Source: Apteryx mantelli (Eukaryota > Chordata > Aves > Apterygiformes > Apterygidae). Taken from it: DNA of 64,000 nucleotides. Below the pieces are notes generated by a model. That model saw only the letters and a list, made by a program, of their open reading frames with translations, searched no databases and was not told the DNA's origin. The stretch spans positions 70,647,684 to 70,711,683 of the forward strand of contig NC_089982.1 in the NCBI RefSeq assembly GCF_036417845.1, in the 5' to 3' direction. How positions within the stretch are numbered: position 1 is the first letter of the stretch; each line of letters opens with the position of its first letter. The translations under genes and the position numbers were made by a program. Positions 25,501-40,500 of the stretch are shown piece after piece.

Positions 25501-28500
25501 AGCTGGTGTCCAACTGTCCTTGTCTCATCAGGATGAGGTGTATAACATATAAGAGGATTTGAAAAAAGAAGTCACATGTTTAGAGTTCTTGTCATAGAAG
25601 ATTTGCAGACTGTGCGAGTATTGAGTGATAACACTATTAGTTATACTGAATCGCATTTTGTCCATGACATTGCTGGAGACAAAGCAAAACTTGCAGCCCT
25701 ACAAAGTATTAGTCCCCAGGTTAGCCTAGAAAACCAAAATAGCCCTACAACCTTCCTGGTAAGAAAGGCTCTTTTTTTCCCCCTCCTTTGTTAAAAAAGA
25801 GAATCTGCCCAATACTAAATTTGTCATTTAATGACATCTGCCATTCTGCTTTTTTTTTTTTTTTTTTTTTTTTTAATCCCACTGAAAACCTGAAAATGCA
25901 AGCCATGCTTTTTGGTGCACATTTGAGTCACTTATTGGAACTGGAACCCCATTTGTCAACTGTATTAACCTCTACGTTCCTTTAGCTGAGTTGGGATTAG
26001 GATCATAGTACATTCTTTTAAACATGCAGAAATCCATGTAGGTTGCTTAATGTCTCTTCAAATACAGTAAAGCAAGATTTCCACTTAAGATGGCTTTTTG
26101 ATAGCCTTTTGTCCAAAACCAGAAACTGGTGATAGCTAAGTCGGTGTTTTCTATTATTTCTGTTTCCTGGTGCAGCCCAAGTTGTGACTGGGCCAAATCC
26201 ATTTGGGGGTAAAGAAACCCGTTTGCGTTAAGACAGCCCAGCCAGCTCCCTTCTGCAGTGGAGCCTTGCAGAGGCTGCCCCCAGTGCGAGCTAACCTCAT
26301 TGGTAGAATTGCATCAGAATTACCAGTCCATCAATTTGCTGCATGTCTCCCAATGAGAGAGGAACTAATACCCCTAGAAAATCAAATAGTAGAGACAGAC
26401 GTGCAAAAACCTGTTATGACTGACCAACCTGAAGTCTTCATAAAGCCACAGTCCCTGCTACTTAACTATTTTGAGTTTAATCTTTTCCCAGTGATGTTCC
26501 AATTAAGTAGATTTCCCAATTAAATATCTCTTTGTATGTGCAGTTGTGCTGAGCAAGGATTTAAAATATTTTGTTAGCTGAAAACAGTAGAGTTCCAGGA
26601 TTTGGGGGGTTTGCACAAATATTTGAATTGTTTCAAAGTGTGGTGATTTCTGTCTCATTATAAAAAAAAACTTTTTTTTCCAATTATTGTAAATAGCTTT
26701 TTTAAAAATTATCTTTTTTCAGCAAATTGACTACTTGGTAAGCAAGTACAATACAACCAAGGATAAAGCACTCTCCGACCTAAATAGTAAGTACTTTGAT
26801 TTAAAAGCAGTTAATGATGTGTGTTTAAAACCTGTAATAAGATGATGCAAATAGCTCATAATGCAAAGTGAAATTTTAGTTATGAAAATATGGTTTATGA
26901 GAATATGGTTTTCAAGAAGAATTGCTGTTCTCAGTGGTAACTGCAACTAAAACCTAAGATTTTCTTCTCATAAAATGTGTCAGGATTGGTGTAATGCATA
27001 CTATTTTCTGAAATATACTACAAGTGATTTAACAAAAGACTTATAAGTCAGGCTAATATTTTATTTTCCTTTTTATAGATCGGTAACCAGTAGTACTTAA
27101 TGCTTTTTTAGAATATTATTTTTCAGTTTTTAACTATGAAGACAAATGTCAAGGAACAAAGTCGCTAGCTGTTGCCACTGTTGCAATGACTGGTAACTCC
27201 CCTGTATTTGTTTTTGTTATTGTTGTACCTTTATCCTCTACTCAGCTAGAAGTTGAGATAAAAATTTATCATCTTTCTGAAGCTGCTTAAGGTATTTGGC
27301 ATTTCAGAATGAGCAACTGAAGAGCATGAGATAACAAAACTTGAAAAACAACTGCTGCACTTTGCTGCACTTTACCCTTCAGCACAGTTACGGTACAAGG
27401 CATCATCTTTTTAAACCTCTCAAAAACATACAAATTACTGAATTTTTTCAGAACTTACGCTTCACTTTTTAAAACAAATTATAATAAAAAAGGCAAACCA
27501 TGTACAGTACAGTTAGAGTTCAAGGTGCATTGTTAGCATGTGTTAATGAACATGTTGACTCATGTACAGGTCTGCATTGCAGAATGAAGTGAAATGTAGA
27601 AATACCAAAACTAATTTTAAATAGTATTGCTGCTGGAAGAAAGCTATGTAATTATGGCAGCATGGTGCTTATCATGGATTGACTTATGGTTACTAGAATC
27701 TGTGCTTCAATGTATGTTTAAAAAATATTTTAAAACTGATTTTTCAGTGTAACCAGCTTGGCATTACCCTGAGGTCAGTGTGTCTTGTCTATGTGAGACT
27801 ACTAAAGCACATAAAACACCGTTGCCAAAGTAGCCATATCACATCTTCCCAATTAATTCTAGACAAGAACACTCTGGTCCCAAAAGCTGTGTGTCAGGTT
27901 TAAGTCTTAAAAAAAACTGAATTGACATCTGCATTTCAAGCACTAGTTTGTAGCTGCCCTGCTACTGAAAACTGAACATCCAAATAAAATATTTATTCAT
28001 TTTCAATGGTAATTTAATTTGTTGGTTAGTTAACAGGGACATAGTTGGATCTGTGATATGAGTGCCCATCAATAAATAAAGATAGCTTTTATTATCTTGT
28101 ATAGTATTGAAAGACTAGAATTAAGTTTGTGACACCTGGGGACAAAGGATTTCATTCTAAGGGGATCAACAGTAGAATAAACCTCTAGAGAAATGTAGAT
28201 GAGTTCAGTCTGCCAACCCTAAGGAAATGCTGAAAAGTCTTTTCTGCTTGATTAAAAATTTCCATCCCAAGTTGAAATGACAGTGTTGACAGTAATGGAT
28301 TTTTCTGTAATGTGCTGCTATTCTCATCTCCTCAAAAGCAAAAAAAAACCCAAAAAACCCAACCCCCCCCCCCAAACCTCTACATTAACTGTTTGCTGTA
28401 ATCTGAAAATGGAGAGGACCTAGGGACTACCTGAAGGATAATATTTACATTAAGATGCTAAACCCTTCCCTGCATTTGTCTCTTCCACGCACACCTGTTC

Positions 28501-31500
28501 TCATTTTTGCTGAACTCAGATTCATTTCTGTTTGTGGGCAGTGAGACGGGAGGGCTTATTGGGGATAGCTATGGGTAAGCTTCCTGGGTTTGAAGCCGGT
28601 GCTGTGGGCATCAGTGCTGAATGCATTGCACGAGGCAGTAAGGTCTGGCAGACGTGCTAAACGTGCTTAAGGGATTTCAGTGGAGATCATTGGCAGGTCT
28701 GGGTTGTGGGTGACTTTGACACTGCTGGATAGATGGGGAATGGAAGGAAGGCGAAGAATCCATTTCCTTTTTTACTCTTGCACTACAAAAACATAGCTTG
28801 TAATGAAAGAGTGTATGGCACAAAATTCTTGTCCAGATGTTGGACCTTTTTAAGATGGATTGTGGAAAAAATCTCTTTTCAGATGCGATGAAGTATGTGT
28901 TTTGGAGTCTTTTGGAATGTTATGTATCCTTACCTATGTGGTCAAATACTAGTGAATACTCTGCACCATATTTTGGTTTACTGCTTTCTTTTATAAGTCT
29001 GTAGTTAGCTAAACCAGAATTTTCTTTCCACATCCTCTTCTGTCACTAAGTTTTGACTGTCAGGCCTTACAGAAATTTTAATAATTTACATATATTTTGT
29101 TAAGCAAGAGTCTGATAGCACCTCTGCTGAGAGGTATTTTAGATTGAACTGGTATGTAATGTTTTTTCATCTCTTTGTACTACAGATGTGGGACCTTTGC
29201 TTGGTAGCAGAGTTCAAGAACAACTGGGGAAAGAAGTATGTCCTGCACTTGATGCAGCTCTGACAATGGCAGGAGGTAAAGTTGTGTATATTTTTGCATT
29301 AGTTAATGTTCTGTTGTCATGTTAAGACAGGCATTGTCTTTCTAGAGCACAGCACAGAATGGCTTTATGCAGTGCCATAATTCAACTTACCATTTTTCTG
29401 TATGCCATGATATTTCTTTTAAACTGAGGATATCAGGTATTTTGAAACACATAAATGTATCTAAAAAAATAAGACAAGATTTAAGTGCTAATGTTAGTAT
29501 CTAGTTTCAATAGTCGTTGAAGAGAGGTGAAATCTGAATGCCCTGCTCCAGGTGGTTTTCCCTTTCCATATAAGGGAGCCTAGGAAAACTGTGCTCTTAA
29601 ACACTGATAAGATCTGTCCATGGATCTTTGTGAAGTAATCTTCTTATCCCTATCTCTTCTTTAAGTATCAATAGTTTACTGAATTTGTACAAATAGTGAG
29701 CTTGCAGAAATGTGAAAATTGGTCCATGAAACATGAAATTAGACCCACAGCTTTATAATTTCTTTGGATGAAGATGGATTCACTTTTTTGAGGATTTCAT
29801 ATTTTTTAATATTTTATCTGTCAGACAGATTTTGTTCTTTGTAGAGACTGATGGAGATGCTCAGTTTTTTGGAGACTGTCTGAATAGTATTACTGCTCTT
29901 CAGACAGGTCAGGCAATGAACATAGACTGGCCTCATTGCTACCTAGTCTGTCATGAGAGTGCCAACAACTAGCATTTCTTGACTGTGTCTTTGAGCTTAG
30001 CATTGCTCGTGTCTTGGTTCTGTGTCTGTCTTTAAAGAAAAGATTCTGTTATTCTTTATTCTATTGAAGAAAGGGTTTTTTAAGGAATTAGGTACAGATT
30101 ACAGAGCAAAGTGAAAGGCATCTGTGAACTTGAGTCGCTTCTTTTTTTTTTTTTTTTTTTTTTGCCCATAAACATGAAACTATTCATCCATCACTAGAAT
30201 TCTTTCTTATTCACTCGTCATCATTCTCCTTTTTGCTTTATTTCTCTATTTGTCTTGAAGTCAAAGTGGAAAGGGCTATCAAAGGTAAAAGATGTGACAA
30301 AACCTTGTGTTGTGTGAAGTGTGCTTTATTTTTGTACACTTGTGCATTTTTAGCTGTATCTGTGTGTTGTTTTTTTTTGTCTACTAATCACCTGTCTGTG
30401 TTATGTTGTTTTGTGTGATTGGGATGAAATCTAAAGGCAGGCAGTACTGAACACATGCTAATGCTTGGCCAATACAACATGATCTCTTTCACTTTCATCT
30501 TGCAGCTGTATAATTTGTGACTTGGATTATAATACTATTGTTGAAAATACTGTTTTGTGGATGTGGATTTTCTTTATAATTTGTAATGATTATGTACACT
30601 TAAAGTTCTCTTTTGAAAGCACTGAGTCAAGAGAAGTAGGGAAAGAGTACCAAAGAGTAATTTGGGAAACAGGTAGAATCTCAATAAAAATAGCTTGAAT
30701 ATATTCATTTTTTGGTAGGAAGACATAAGTGATGTGTTTATATGTGCAATAAATGTAAAATATTTTGTGCTAGAGTGTATTTCTGAGGGGGGGAAGGGAT
30801 TATATTTAAATCAGTATCTTTAAGAGGCTCAGCATTTGCACATGTGTACATGCACTTTCTCTCTCCATATCTGTATCTATAGACTGGTTTCTAAGTAAAT
30901 TTTTTTAAAAAAAAACTCACATCCTTGCAGCAATCAGAGAAACGAAGGAGGCACTGGAAAACGTGAGCGTCTCTGTAGAGGTTTTGCAGGAAGGCACCGA
31001 GAGGCTTCATGCAAATTTGACAGATGTTAAAATGCACCTGAGCAACACCCTCAATGATTCTGCATGCTCTGCAGTTCAGGCTGCTTCAACTTGCAATATC
31101 ATCAAGAATTCATTAAATCAACTGAACATCAATGCCAATTTTACTGGGGTAAGAGAATATTTTTCAGACTCTTACAGTGTGATTGTCTTGGATAAGCCCA
31201 GTAGTATCTGTGCAATTTAATAGCTCAGTTTGTGCAGTCACTTGTGAGATAAAAGTGCATTTCCCTCATTCTGTGTTTCTGGGCAATTGCAGTCACTGTT
31301 TTCACTTTGAATGTGTAAGAGAATAAGATGTGTGTCAAGTAGTTACATTGAAGTGCTGCTCTGGGCAGTGAAATAATGTGCCCTCCCAAAAATGCTGAGG
31401 TTAAGTTTTGCTTTTGTACAACAAAGGTTTCAGGAGGGTGCTAGAAAGATTATGTTAAAAATGCTCTTTCTAGTTTCTCTTTATCCTCTCTCCCATCTTT

Positions 31501-34500
31501 GAAATATTTAGTAAAGTAGCAAGGCTACTACTTTGATCTGACTCAATAATGCTTTTTGTTTCCTAGTTGCCGGGAGTGAGCTCGCAGCTTGCCAAGGTCA
31601 ATGATGTCCTTAAAATAGACCTTTCTAGTCTGGTTCAAAAGGTATGTTTCTTGACAGGCTCATAAAGTGTTAATAAACTGGGCTACTTGCGTATCACTCA
31701 TTTTGCCATGGCTTTCTCAAGACAGTAGGAATCTCCTGTGCCTACCACATGCTGCCTCATAGTGGATATCTCTCTTTATTGGTCTGTTGTTTGGCCAAGG
31801 TTAATATCTAAAAATATGAGTGTAGTCATTTACATCCCCAGGATACTACATATCACAAATGTAATGCTAATTGCCTCTTTGAAGGAAATATCCTTAAAAA
31901 TCAAAGAGGCAGAAACAGGGATCTGCTAGCATGCTCTGTATTTTCAGTTCAAATTAAAGAAAAACATCCACTCTCTCCTAATTAGTTGTATTGTATTCCA
32001 GCTATCTTGAAATATGTTCTTCAAATTCTTTAAGTGCCTATTTGATATTAAATCTGGTGCAATGGAAGTAATGACTTAATATTTTTGCAAGACTATCCAC
32101 AGAATACCATGACTTTCACTTGGGAACAAACAGCTTAGTTTGAGCAGTTAAAAACCCCAGCATTTTGAAAAATGCTTCCTAGGAATAGAAGGGCACTTTC
32201 TGGAACCAAAGGCTGTATGTAGTGAGCCTAGACCCCTGCCTGCTTTTGAAGTGATCAGGCTTGCAGGAAAGAAAACTTCAAGTGCAGTGGCTCCTGCTTG
32301 CTGTCCTGATGATCTGCTAAGCTTGGTCCCCACTGTCCTGAACTGGTCTCCCTCCCTTCTCCCTGAAGGAAACATATCTTGAGAGGTGGTTGAATTTTGT
32401 TGTTTTTAACATGCATTTTGTGTTAGCATGTGTTAGCTTATTTGTATTCAGTAACTCCATTTCTTGAGTACTCATATGTGCATTCTCAGTTTTCTCCAAG
32501 TTAGATGTGTCAGGCAAAAGTACTATAAAGTTTGAGATGACTGTGACTGATGCATGTGTATTTAATTTTATATATTTTTCAAGGAGTATTCTGGAGAGCA
32601 AACCAAATCTGAAATACACTCAACTTCCCATTTTGCTTTGATCTTTCTTAATGTGAAATAATAAAATATATTTTTCATAATGCATATGTTACCATTTATA
32701 TACTTCTAGACCTTGTATAAAAGGGAAAAAAATTGCAAGTAATTTGGCAATGAAAAACTTACTTATTTTAACTTTTTCAACTTTTTTATTCTTAGGGTTA
32801 TGCATCATTTAATGATACTCCAGACTTAGTGGTGAATCAAACCAGGAACATTTTGTCAGGTGAGGCTGGCAGAAACTACTTTTTCATTTTGGTTGTTTAC
32901 TGCTTATGTTTTTACGTCAGTCTTACTGATGTTTTTGTTTTCCATTATTGTTAATGTATTTTCTATCCTAAAGATCATTAAAAATGAAATGTAAAGTTTA
33001 CAAGCTTTTAAGATTTGGTGCCATAAATAAACATACAAAGCAAGTATGTCTTAATGAAGACCCAAAATTAAATCTAAAAATAGACTATATAGCATTTTAT
33101 GGAGGGCTTTTGTAATGAGAAATAAGTAGAGTAATGAGAAATCTTAGGATTCCCAACTGCACATTGATGCTTTATGTGTCTGAAAGGCTAATTATGCTTG
33201 ATGGATTTGTCTATGACGTTTTTAGGAAGGTGACATTAAAAAACTGACCCTATCTGTTGCTCTATTAAAATTTAGTAGATGGGGGAGGGGAGGAAAACGA
33301 CATCCCTTAAGGATTACTTAAATTTTTGTCTTTAATTGTTTTGTTACTCCGGCATTAAACTGTTATTCTTTAGCAATACCTGGACACTTTACATTGAAAC
33401 ATAGCATAATGTATGTATACTAATCTGTTCTAATTTTTGTTCTTGCATTGTGGACCTGTTCTGCCTATATAAACAGCTGTTCCTTGTAAGTTTTGGGGGT
33501 TGTTTTTGGCAAAATGAAACACAGTATTTATACAAGCATAGTATACTGTGTGAACTTGCCTAAAATGAGTTTTCTAAAACTGTGATGTTGTTTTTCATTA
33601 GGAATTCCAGTGCAGATTTACTCATTCCCAGTGCATAAACACAGGCAGGCCATCAGAATTTATTTGTTCATTAGGTCTCTGCTTCTTAATTTTTATAAAA
33701 ATTGAGTATGAGTTACAAATAGAATTTAAAAAATTCTAATAGAGCAATTTCATGTTTATTTGTAAACTTTTAAAAGATGAACGTTTTTGTACCTGGTTAA
33801 ACCTCTTTGGAAGAGTAAACACCAAAATAAACAAACAAAAATCCTTCTAATTGGATTAGAGGAGGAGGAAGGTGCCACCTGCTACCAAATAGCAACCTGT
33901 AGTCATACATGCTGCTGTTTCAAGTATTTTCAAAGTTAAGGAGAAGAATAAATAGAAACTGCAGTTTATAAATACAGGTATAATAAGTGAATACAACATG
34001 TCTTTGTGTATCTAAGTAGGAATTGTATATATAGGGCAGCAGGTTTGTTCATAATTTGAGAAAGAGAAAATCTGGCTTAAATGATCATTATCTCAAGAGT
34101 GCTGCTAACTAATTGGAAGTAATTTATTTAAATAATCCTTTCTAATAAGATTGAAAACAACTATTATAAATTCTTAATATAGGCAGTCTAATTTCTTTCA
34201 CAGTGTTGTATTCCCAAGTGGTGGAGTTTAAATAGATTCTGAACTGCTTCATAAAACCAGTGGCTCACTGTCTTGCCAAGTATTATCATTTGCTATATTG
34301 CATGAAAAGCAAGATTTAAACTGGCTAGATAAAAAGTGACACATTCATTATGACAAAAAGAAAGAAAACTCTGGCTTGACATCTACATCATTCACCATTA
34401 AACTGAATGCTAAAAATAAAGTGCGTGTGTCTTAAAATGCCATTGTGTTACTTTGGAAGCTAAGTGCTTTGTTGCTTGCCTGTCTCTTCCTCACACTTGT

Positions 34501-37500
34501 CGTCTTCATGGCTTGCCTTGTTACATATGCAAAATGGCTTAATAGCATTTTATAGTGCATACATGGAGCATGTTTCTACTATGACTCTGTAACAACGTAA
34601 CCCCATGTTTGCTGTTTTAGATATCAAAAGTGTGTTGGAATCCATTGGTGCAAATATCAGTAGCTTCACAAAAACGCTCCCTGTTGAGAAGATTTTAGCT
34701 GATTTGACAATATATCTTACACAGAGTGAAACATATGTTCAAGATTATTTCCCAGTAGTGGAGCAGTATGATTTCTACAGGTATGTACATATTATTTAGC
34801 AAATAAGGCAGGAGGGAAGTGCTACCTATTGTTAATACTTTGTAATATTTTTGTTTTATAAAGGCACTAAAACTAATAATGATGTACGGTAGTGAAACAA
34901 AGATACTATGAGGCAACAGTTTTTTACTGGCGTTTTGGTGAATGTCCTGGTCAGAACTGCAGCTCATCAAGCTGCGTGCTGCTCCGGTGTGGACTGAGGG
35001 GTGGTATCTGCCCTGCAGCCTTTCAAGCCTTTTCAGGCAGGATAGAAGTAGGCAGATGCCAAAGATGTAATGCACAAAGAAATGGGTTGTTTCACAAAGC
35101 CGGGGTTATTTCCTCATTTGGGGCTTGTTTGTTTTGGGTTGCAGATAAGGCACTTCAAGAGCATAGGAGTGGAGGGGGCCCTGAAGCCAGTCTGTTTTTA
35201 TTGCAGGCCTTTCTGCCACCGAGAATAAGCAGCAGGGATTCTGCTGTGCACTGTGCTAAGCTTTGCGCACCTGTGCTTGTTCCTGCAGGTGTTGTACTGG
35301 CCCTCGGGCATGCATGGCTCACTTACACCTCCAGAAAAAAACTTCCTGTTTGAGACTCATGGGACTCCTGTAACTGACTAATAATCTCATATTTTGAAGC
35401 ATAAAACTTTTCATTTCAGACCATTTAATTTTGCCCAGTTTGTGTTATTTCAATCCTCAAGCTCATCAAATTCTCCCTACATTTTGATATGATGTTCTTG
35501 TCCTTATATTGATAACTGTTTCCATCTTTGAGTCATCAGTTTTACTGCTATAAACTAAATATGCGAGTGGCTTTAGTGCCATGTTAAATAAGAGTGAGCA
35601 GAAGACTGAATTTCAAGGAACTCTTTCTGTACTCGTAACTTTCCCTTTAGCCCATTTCTTACCTGCCAGACAGTTTTTGTGTTGAGCCTTTATTTGTTAA
35701 GTTTATTAACACTTTCTTTGAAGCTCAGATTGCTTTAATCAAATAATATATACTGCTTCATTCAGCTACAATATGCCTCTGTTAATCTTGTATTATATTT
35801 CTCCACTTTTTAAAAAATCTATCTCCATAGCATTTAAAAAGACATTGTTCTGAACTCTAACCTAGTACTTTACTACTGAAACTAAAAGCCGGTAACTGTC
35901 CAAATTATTCTCTCCATCCCTTTCTTTATTACAGACGCATCATTTGTAGCTCTGAATAAGTGTTCTTTTGCTATGAACCTGTCAGCATTAATGTTTTTCT
36001 TTCCCCTTGTTGGCTGTGCTTATTCACTCCGATATTCCTTTATCTGTTTTCTCCTTCCTGCTCACTCAGTACAAAAGTGCAGGGAGGAGGAAAGGGAAGA
36101 TAAAAAAGATAAGCTGGGAGAAGGGAGGACAGACCAAGGGAAATGCAAGGGGAGAGAGAATTGGGAGAAGGTGAAAGGTCAGAAAGAAATATGAAGGCTG
36201 TTTGAGTAAATGGATATGTGGACAATATATGTGGACAGATAGAACTGTTATATGGTGTTATTAATAAGAATGAAAATTCAATTTCTGTCAAAAATCTTTC
36301 TCCTGATCAACTTCCATTAACTGCCCGATACATTAAAAATGTTCTAGCACAAATACTCATAACCTAGGTTTTAACAGCCTTAAATACAGTTGTTTGCAAT
36401 TTCAGGCCTAATGTACTGTGTGCAGGTCAGAAAAGTAGTAAGTGTTACAGCAAGAGCAGTTTTGAACTTCACAACCAATGTCCAATCCACGTTCGTAAAC
36501 TTCTCTGTTGCTACTTGCAAAAGTTGCTGTTTTGGAATCTGCCCCTTCTGAATCATTGCTTGCTTCACATGAAGTTTTTGATGCTTTAATACAGTCCACC
36601 TGCAGTAACTGGGTCTTGGATTTTGGGACACCCTGTTCCTGCAGGATTTGTTTCCCAACCCTTCAGCAGCAGCTGCCGCTGCTCCAACAGCAGCTGTATT
36701 ATGGCCCAAAATATATGCTGGTGTAGGAGAGGAGTTTTTTCACTGCTCACATTGGTTGTGAACCTGAGCCACAAATGGGCCAGCTGGGAATATGCTGTTG
36801 CCTGGCTTGCTCTGCCGGTCTCTAGTGTGTTCCTTGCATGCTAATAACCAAGCACTTTGGCTCTATTCCTTAGATGGCTGGCTTGTCTCATTCTGTGCTG
36901 CATGGTCATCCTGATTCTGCTCTTTTACTACCTTGGGTTGCTGTGTGGTACCTGTGGTTATGATAAGCATGCTTCTCCAACGACGAGAGGCTGCATTTCC
37001 AACACTGGAGGAAACTTTCTCATGGCGTGAGTTTCTCTTATTTATGAAAAATGAAACACGTACAGGTACCTAGAGATTTTTCTATTGATTTTGAAGGACA
37101 TATATATGAAGAGGATTTGTTTTGTTACCTACTGTATGTGCTGAAAAAAATTGAATAAAATAAATATTAACTTAATATACTTCCGCTGAGGCACTCATGG
37201 ACTTTAGACTGCTCCTTTATCGAGGATCGTAGCTGAAGATAAAACATCTTAATTATTGTTGTTAGGGGAGTGTTGTAGCCAATGGATATCTGTGTAAACT
37301 CATTTGGAAATTGCAAAAATGGGGAACTGTGTCAGTTGAAAGTATAAAGGGAATTTGTGAGTCTTTTTGAGAGAGTGCTCAAATATATTTAAAAAAAAAC
37401 TAAAAATCACCATATGAGAAAAATAGACACATATGACTTCCTCAGAGCACTTTGAGGTTTGGGGATGGTCTCTGGAGTTCCCAGTGGTGCTTTAGTGTCA

Positions 37501-40500
37501 TTTTTTTTGGGTGCAAGAGAAGATTCATCTGAAATGTGTTAAACTCTTTTGAGAACACAAGTCTAGTGACTTGGATTTTAAAAAAGAAAATTGTATTTAT
37601 TTATTTATTTGTTTGTTTGTTCATCTTAGATTTATCTCTAAATAGGGTTGTGTGCCAACTGCAAATGTGAGTTTCCCATTATAGCAGTACTTTCATTGAA
37701 AATTTTACATGGCTGAAACATACAAGATAATTCACAGTGCAAGAACATTGTGGGGAAAAGGGTGGTATTTTAGCCATCAAACAAGTTTTATATCTTTGTC
37801 ATTGCTATAGCTACTAACTGGCTTCACTATTACCTGAAGTCTACTTCATTCTTAAAAAATGATCTGACTTCTTTCTTTTTCAGTGGTGTTGGATTCAGTT
37901 TCCTTTTCTCCTGGGTGCTGATGATTGTAGTGGTGCTCACTTTTGTCACAGGTGGAAATGTAGAAAAACTGGTCTGTGAGCCATTTGAAGATAAAACTTT
38001 ATTCAAGGTGAAATTATTCATATTTAAGATATTAAACAATGAATAAAATCTCTATGAGTCCTTGAAGGTCTTTGTCAGTTATGTATGGCTTATTATTTTT
38101 TTATGAGGCACCTCAAGTGAGTTTGGATGTGGTCTTACTTTCCACTTACGCATAGAGACAGTCATCCTTTCTTGGTTTAATTTGCTTTGCAGTATAAATA
38201 CTGCATGCCTGTCTTCCTTTGGAGATAAATTTTTCTGCAGTTCAGCATTTCTTGGTGACATGTAGAACTTTAATATTCACTTTCTGCACCAGAGAGGTTA
38301 AATTCAGTGTTTTGCCAGTATTTCCATCAGTGGGTGATGAGCTTAGATGTGGATATGTGTCAAAAGATTGCATATGAATAAATTTATGAATTGAAAATGC
38401 AGAATTATGGTAACATCACTGAATTTTGTATTCTAGGTTTTGGATACTCCCTACTTACTAAATCAGCACTGGAAAAACTACCTTTCTGGCATTCTGTTTA
38501 AAAATCCAAATATTAACTTGACTTTTGAAAAAGTTTACAGGTAAAAAAAAGTAATTGTTAAGATTTAAGTGTTAAGATTTAATTGAAATTTGTACACCTT
38601 GTTTTTGTGATACCTTCCATATTTCAGATTTCCAACACTTTCAGAAATCTCATGTGTTCCTGAAGACAACATTTTGGTTTTCTAGTGAATCAGTAGCAAA
38701 AGTGATTCTCTCTCAGATATATGAGTTATTAGAGGTAATCTTGCATATTATTGTATAACAGCACCAGCTGAGCTCTCTGAAAAACTGCTTTGCATCTTTG
38801 AGACCATCAGAAATAGTTAAATACTTACTTTTTGAAGCTCAGTCTGTAAGAAAGCGTTTTTTTAAAAGGGCTGATTTTCCTAAAATATGAAAACATTAAT
38901 CATTCTCTTAGTACTTGGTTCCCAGAGCAGTTTTCAGATTGTGTGTTTTGTTGTTTTTTTTTTTATATATATAGTGATTGCAAGGAAAACAAAGGAATTT
39001 ATACTTCCCTTCACCTAGAAAACCTGTTCAATATCAATGAGTTTCTAAACATTAGTATGGTAAGTAAAGAAAATATTAATGAGTTCGTGGTTATTTTTGA
39101 AGGCTGGAGAGGTGTTTGCTGCTCTTAAACTGTATAGCATGTGTGTTTTATGGGATTTTATTTTTTATATACAATACATCCTGCTAGGAGACAAGAACTG
39201 TCCAGGCTAATTTGAAATAAAGGATTCTATTCTCCAAATAAGACATGCTTTATCAATCTCAGTGGATTGTAGAGAGACCTTTGTAAGGATTACTAATGTT
39301 TTGAATTATGGATGTTGAAATAATTTTGTTTTTTTTTTTTAATTTTGAGACTTATGTAGAAGAATGAAGTCTAACATCTTCCAAAGGCTGCTGACAGTGT
39401 TAACATTGTTAATAGTGTTAATAGCGAGTTTTGCTCTTTATATAAATGCCTGCCTTTGTGTGTTCAATTCTGATCCCTAACAGGCTTATGTTGGTCCAGT
39501 ATATGATATGCTGTGCTCCTAAAAACGCTTCCGATTTCGGAGGGGAAACAAGATAAAATCCTTTCAGCTAAGGTTTTTAGAATTGGCTGCGTGACTAATA
39601 ATATTTTGGTTATCTGTAATACAAATCTGTATTATAGCAACCCCTAGGAGATCCATGTTCCATTGTGCCAGGCATTGTATTTGCATTTAATAGGTACAGC
39701 TCCTGTCCCAAATAATACACAATTAAAATCAACAAGGAAGATTCACCAAGAAGGAAAATTACTTTGAGTTTCTGCAACAGCCCAGTGGTTGGAAAGGAAG
39801 TCATGCTTCAGAATTCCTTGTCTGTTGCCTTGCCTCCAGTGCAGAACAGTTAACGTTTCAGATTTGGCTGCAGTGCAGGAAAACTTCAGCCCACAATAAG
39901 CAAGTCTTCTTTAGTCACTTCTGAACAAATTTAGAGAGTTCTCATCTGGTCCTGTGGTGATGACTTTAGCTAGTATGGTAGACAGTGTCTGCCTGGCTGA
40001 GATGCTGAGTTTTGTGTTTTTCTTAATGCCAGTAGTAAAATTTACCATTTTTAAGGACAGCCTTCCCTGGAGGGGAAAGAGAATTCTTTGTTTAGCTCTC
40101 TGTCTCCTGTGAATGGAGGTAGTTCCCTCCAAAGAGAAACCTGCTTAAACAGGTAATGGAAGGCAAGTAATCCGTTCGTGTGAAAGATGCATAGGTAGGT
40201 GAGATCATTGCATGGTTAGACTGCGTGGATACTGCAGGAAAGGGAAAAACTACCTGGATTCTGTCCAAGTCAATCATGTTGCCCTGATGTAAAAGACAAT
40301 CAAATTGGTTGTGCGCTTCTTTGTATGTTTAAATGATTATGAGTTAGCAAAAGCCGGATGCTTTTGTATGAGAGGAGGGATATAAAGGAATATGCACTGG
40401 ATGCAACTGCTTTTGTTTTTTTTGTTTTGTTTTTTTCCTCTCAGTATACAGAAGATGTAGCACTTAAAATTGAACATATTCAGATAAATCTCAGCAAAAT

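Larger units (their letters stand above)
24148..26722. other. PROM1 intron, 2.6 kb
   Basis: Contains the (GT)n tract, an A run near 24601-24621 and a T run at 25850-25874. Open stretches at 25576-25759 and 26203-26523 have protein-like composition but no family I recognise. Confidence 0.55.

Noticed and set aside
34892..35353. 153-codon open frame, the second longest in the window
   Set aside because: It lies wholly within a PROM1 intron, resembles no family I know, has several cysteines but no ordered pattern, and has no promoter or splice context.
36380..36709. Antisense 109-codon frame
   Set aside because: It starts with an alanine run from a CAG/CTG-rich stretch and shows no recognisable domain. 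Another - strand frame over part of the same DNA is also open, so chance is likely.
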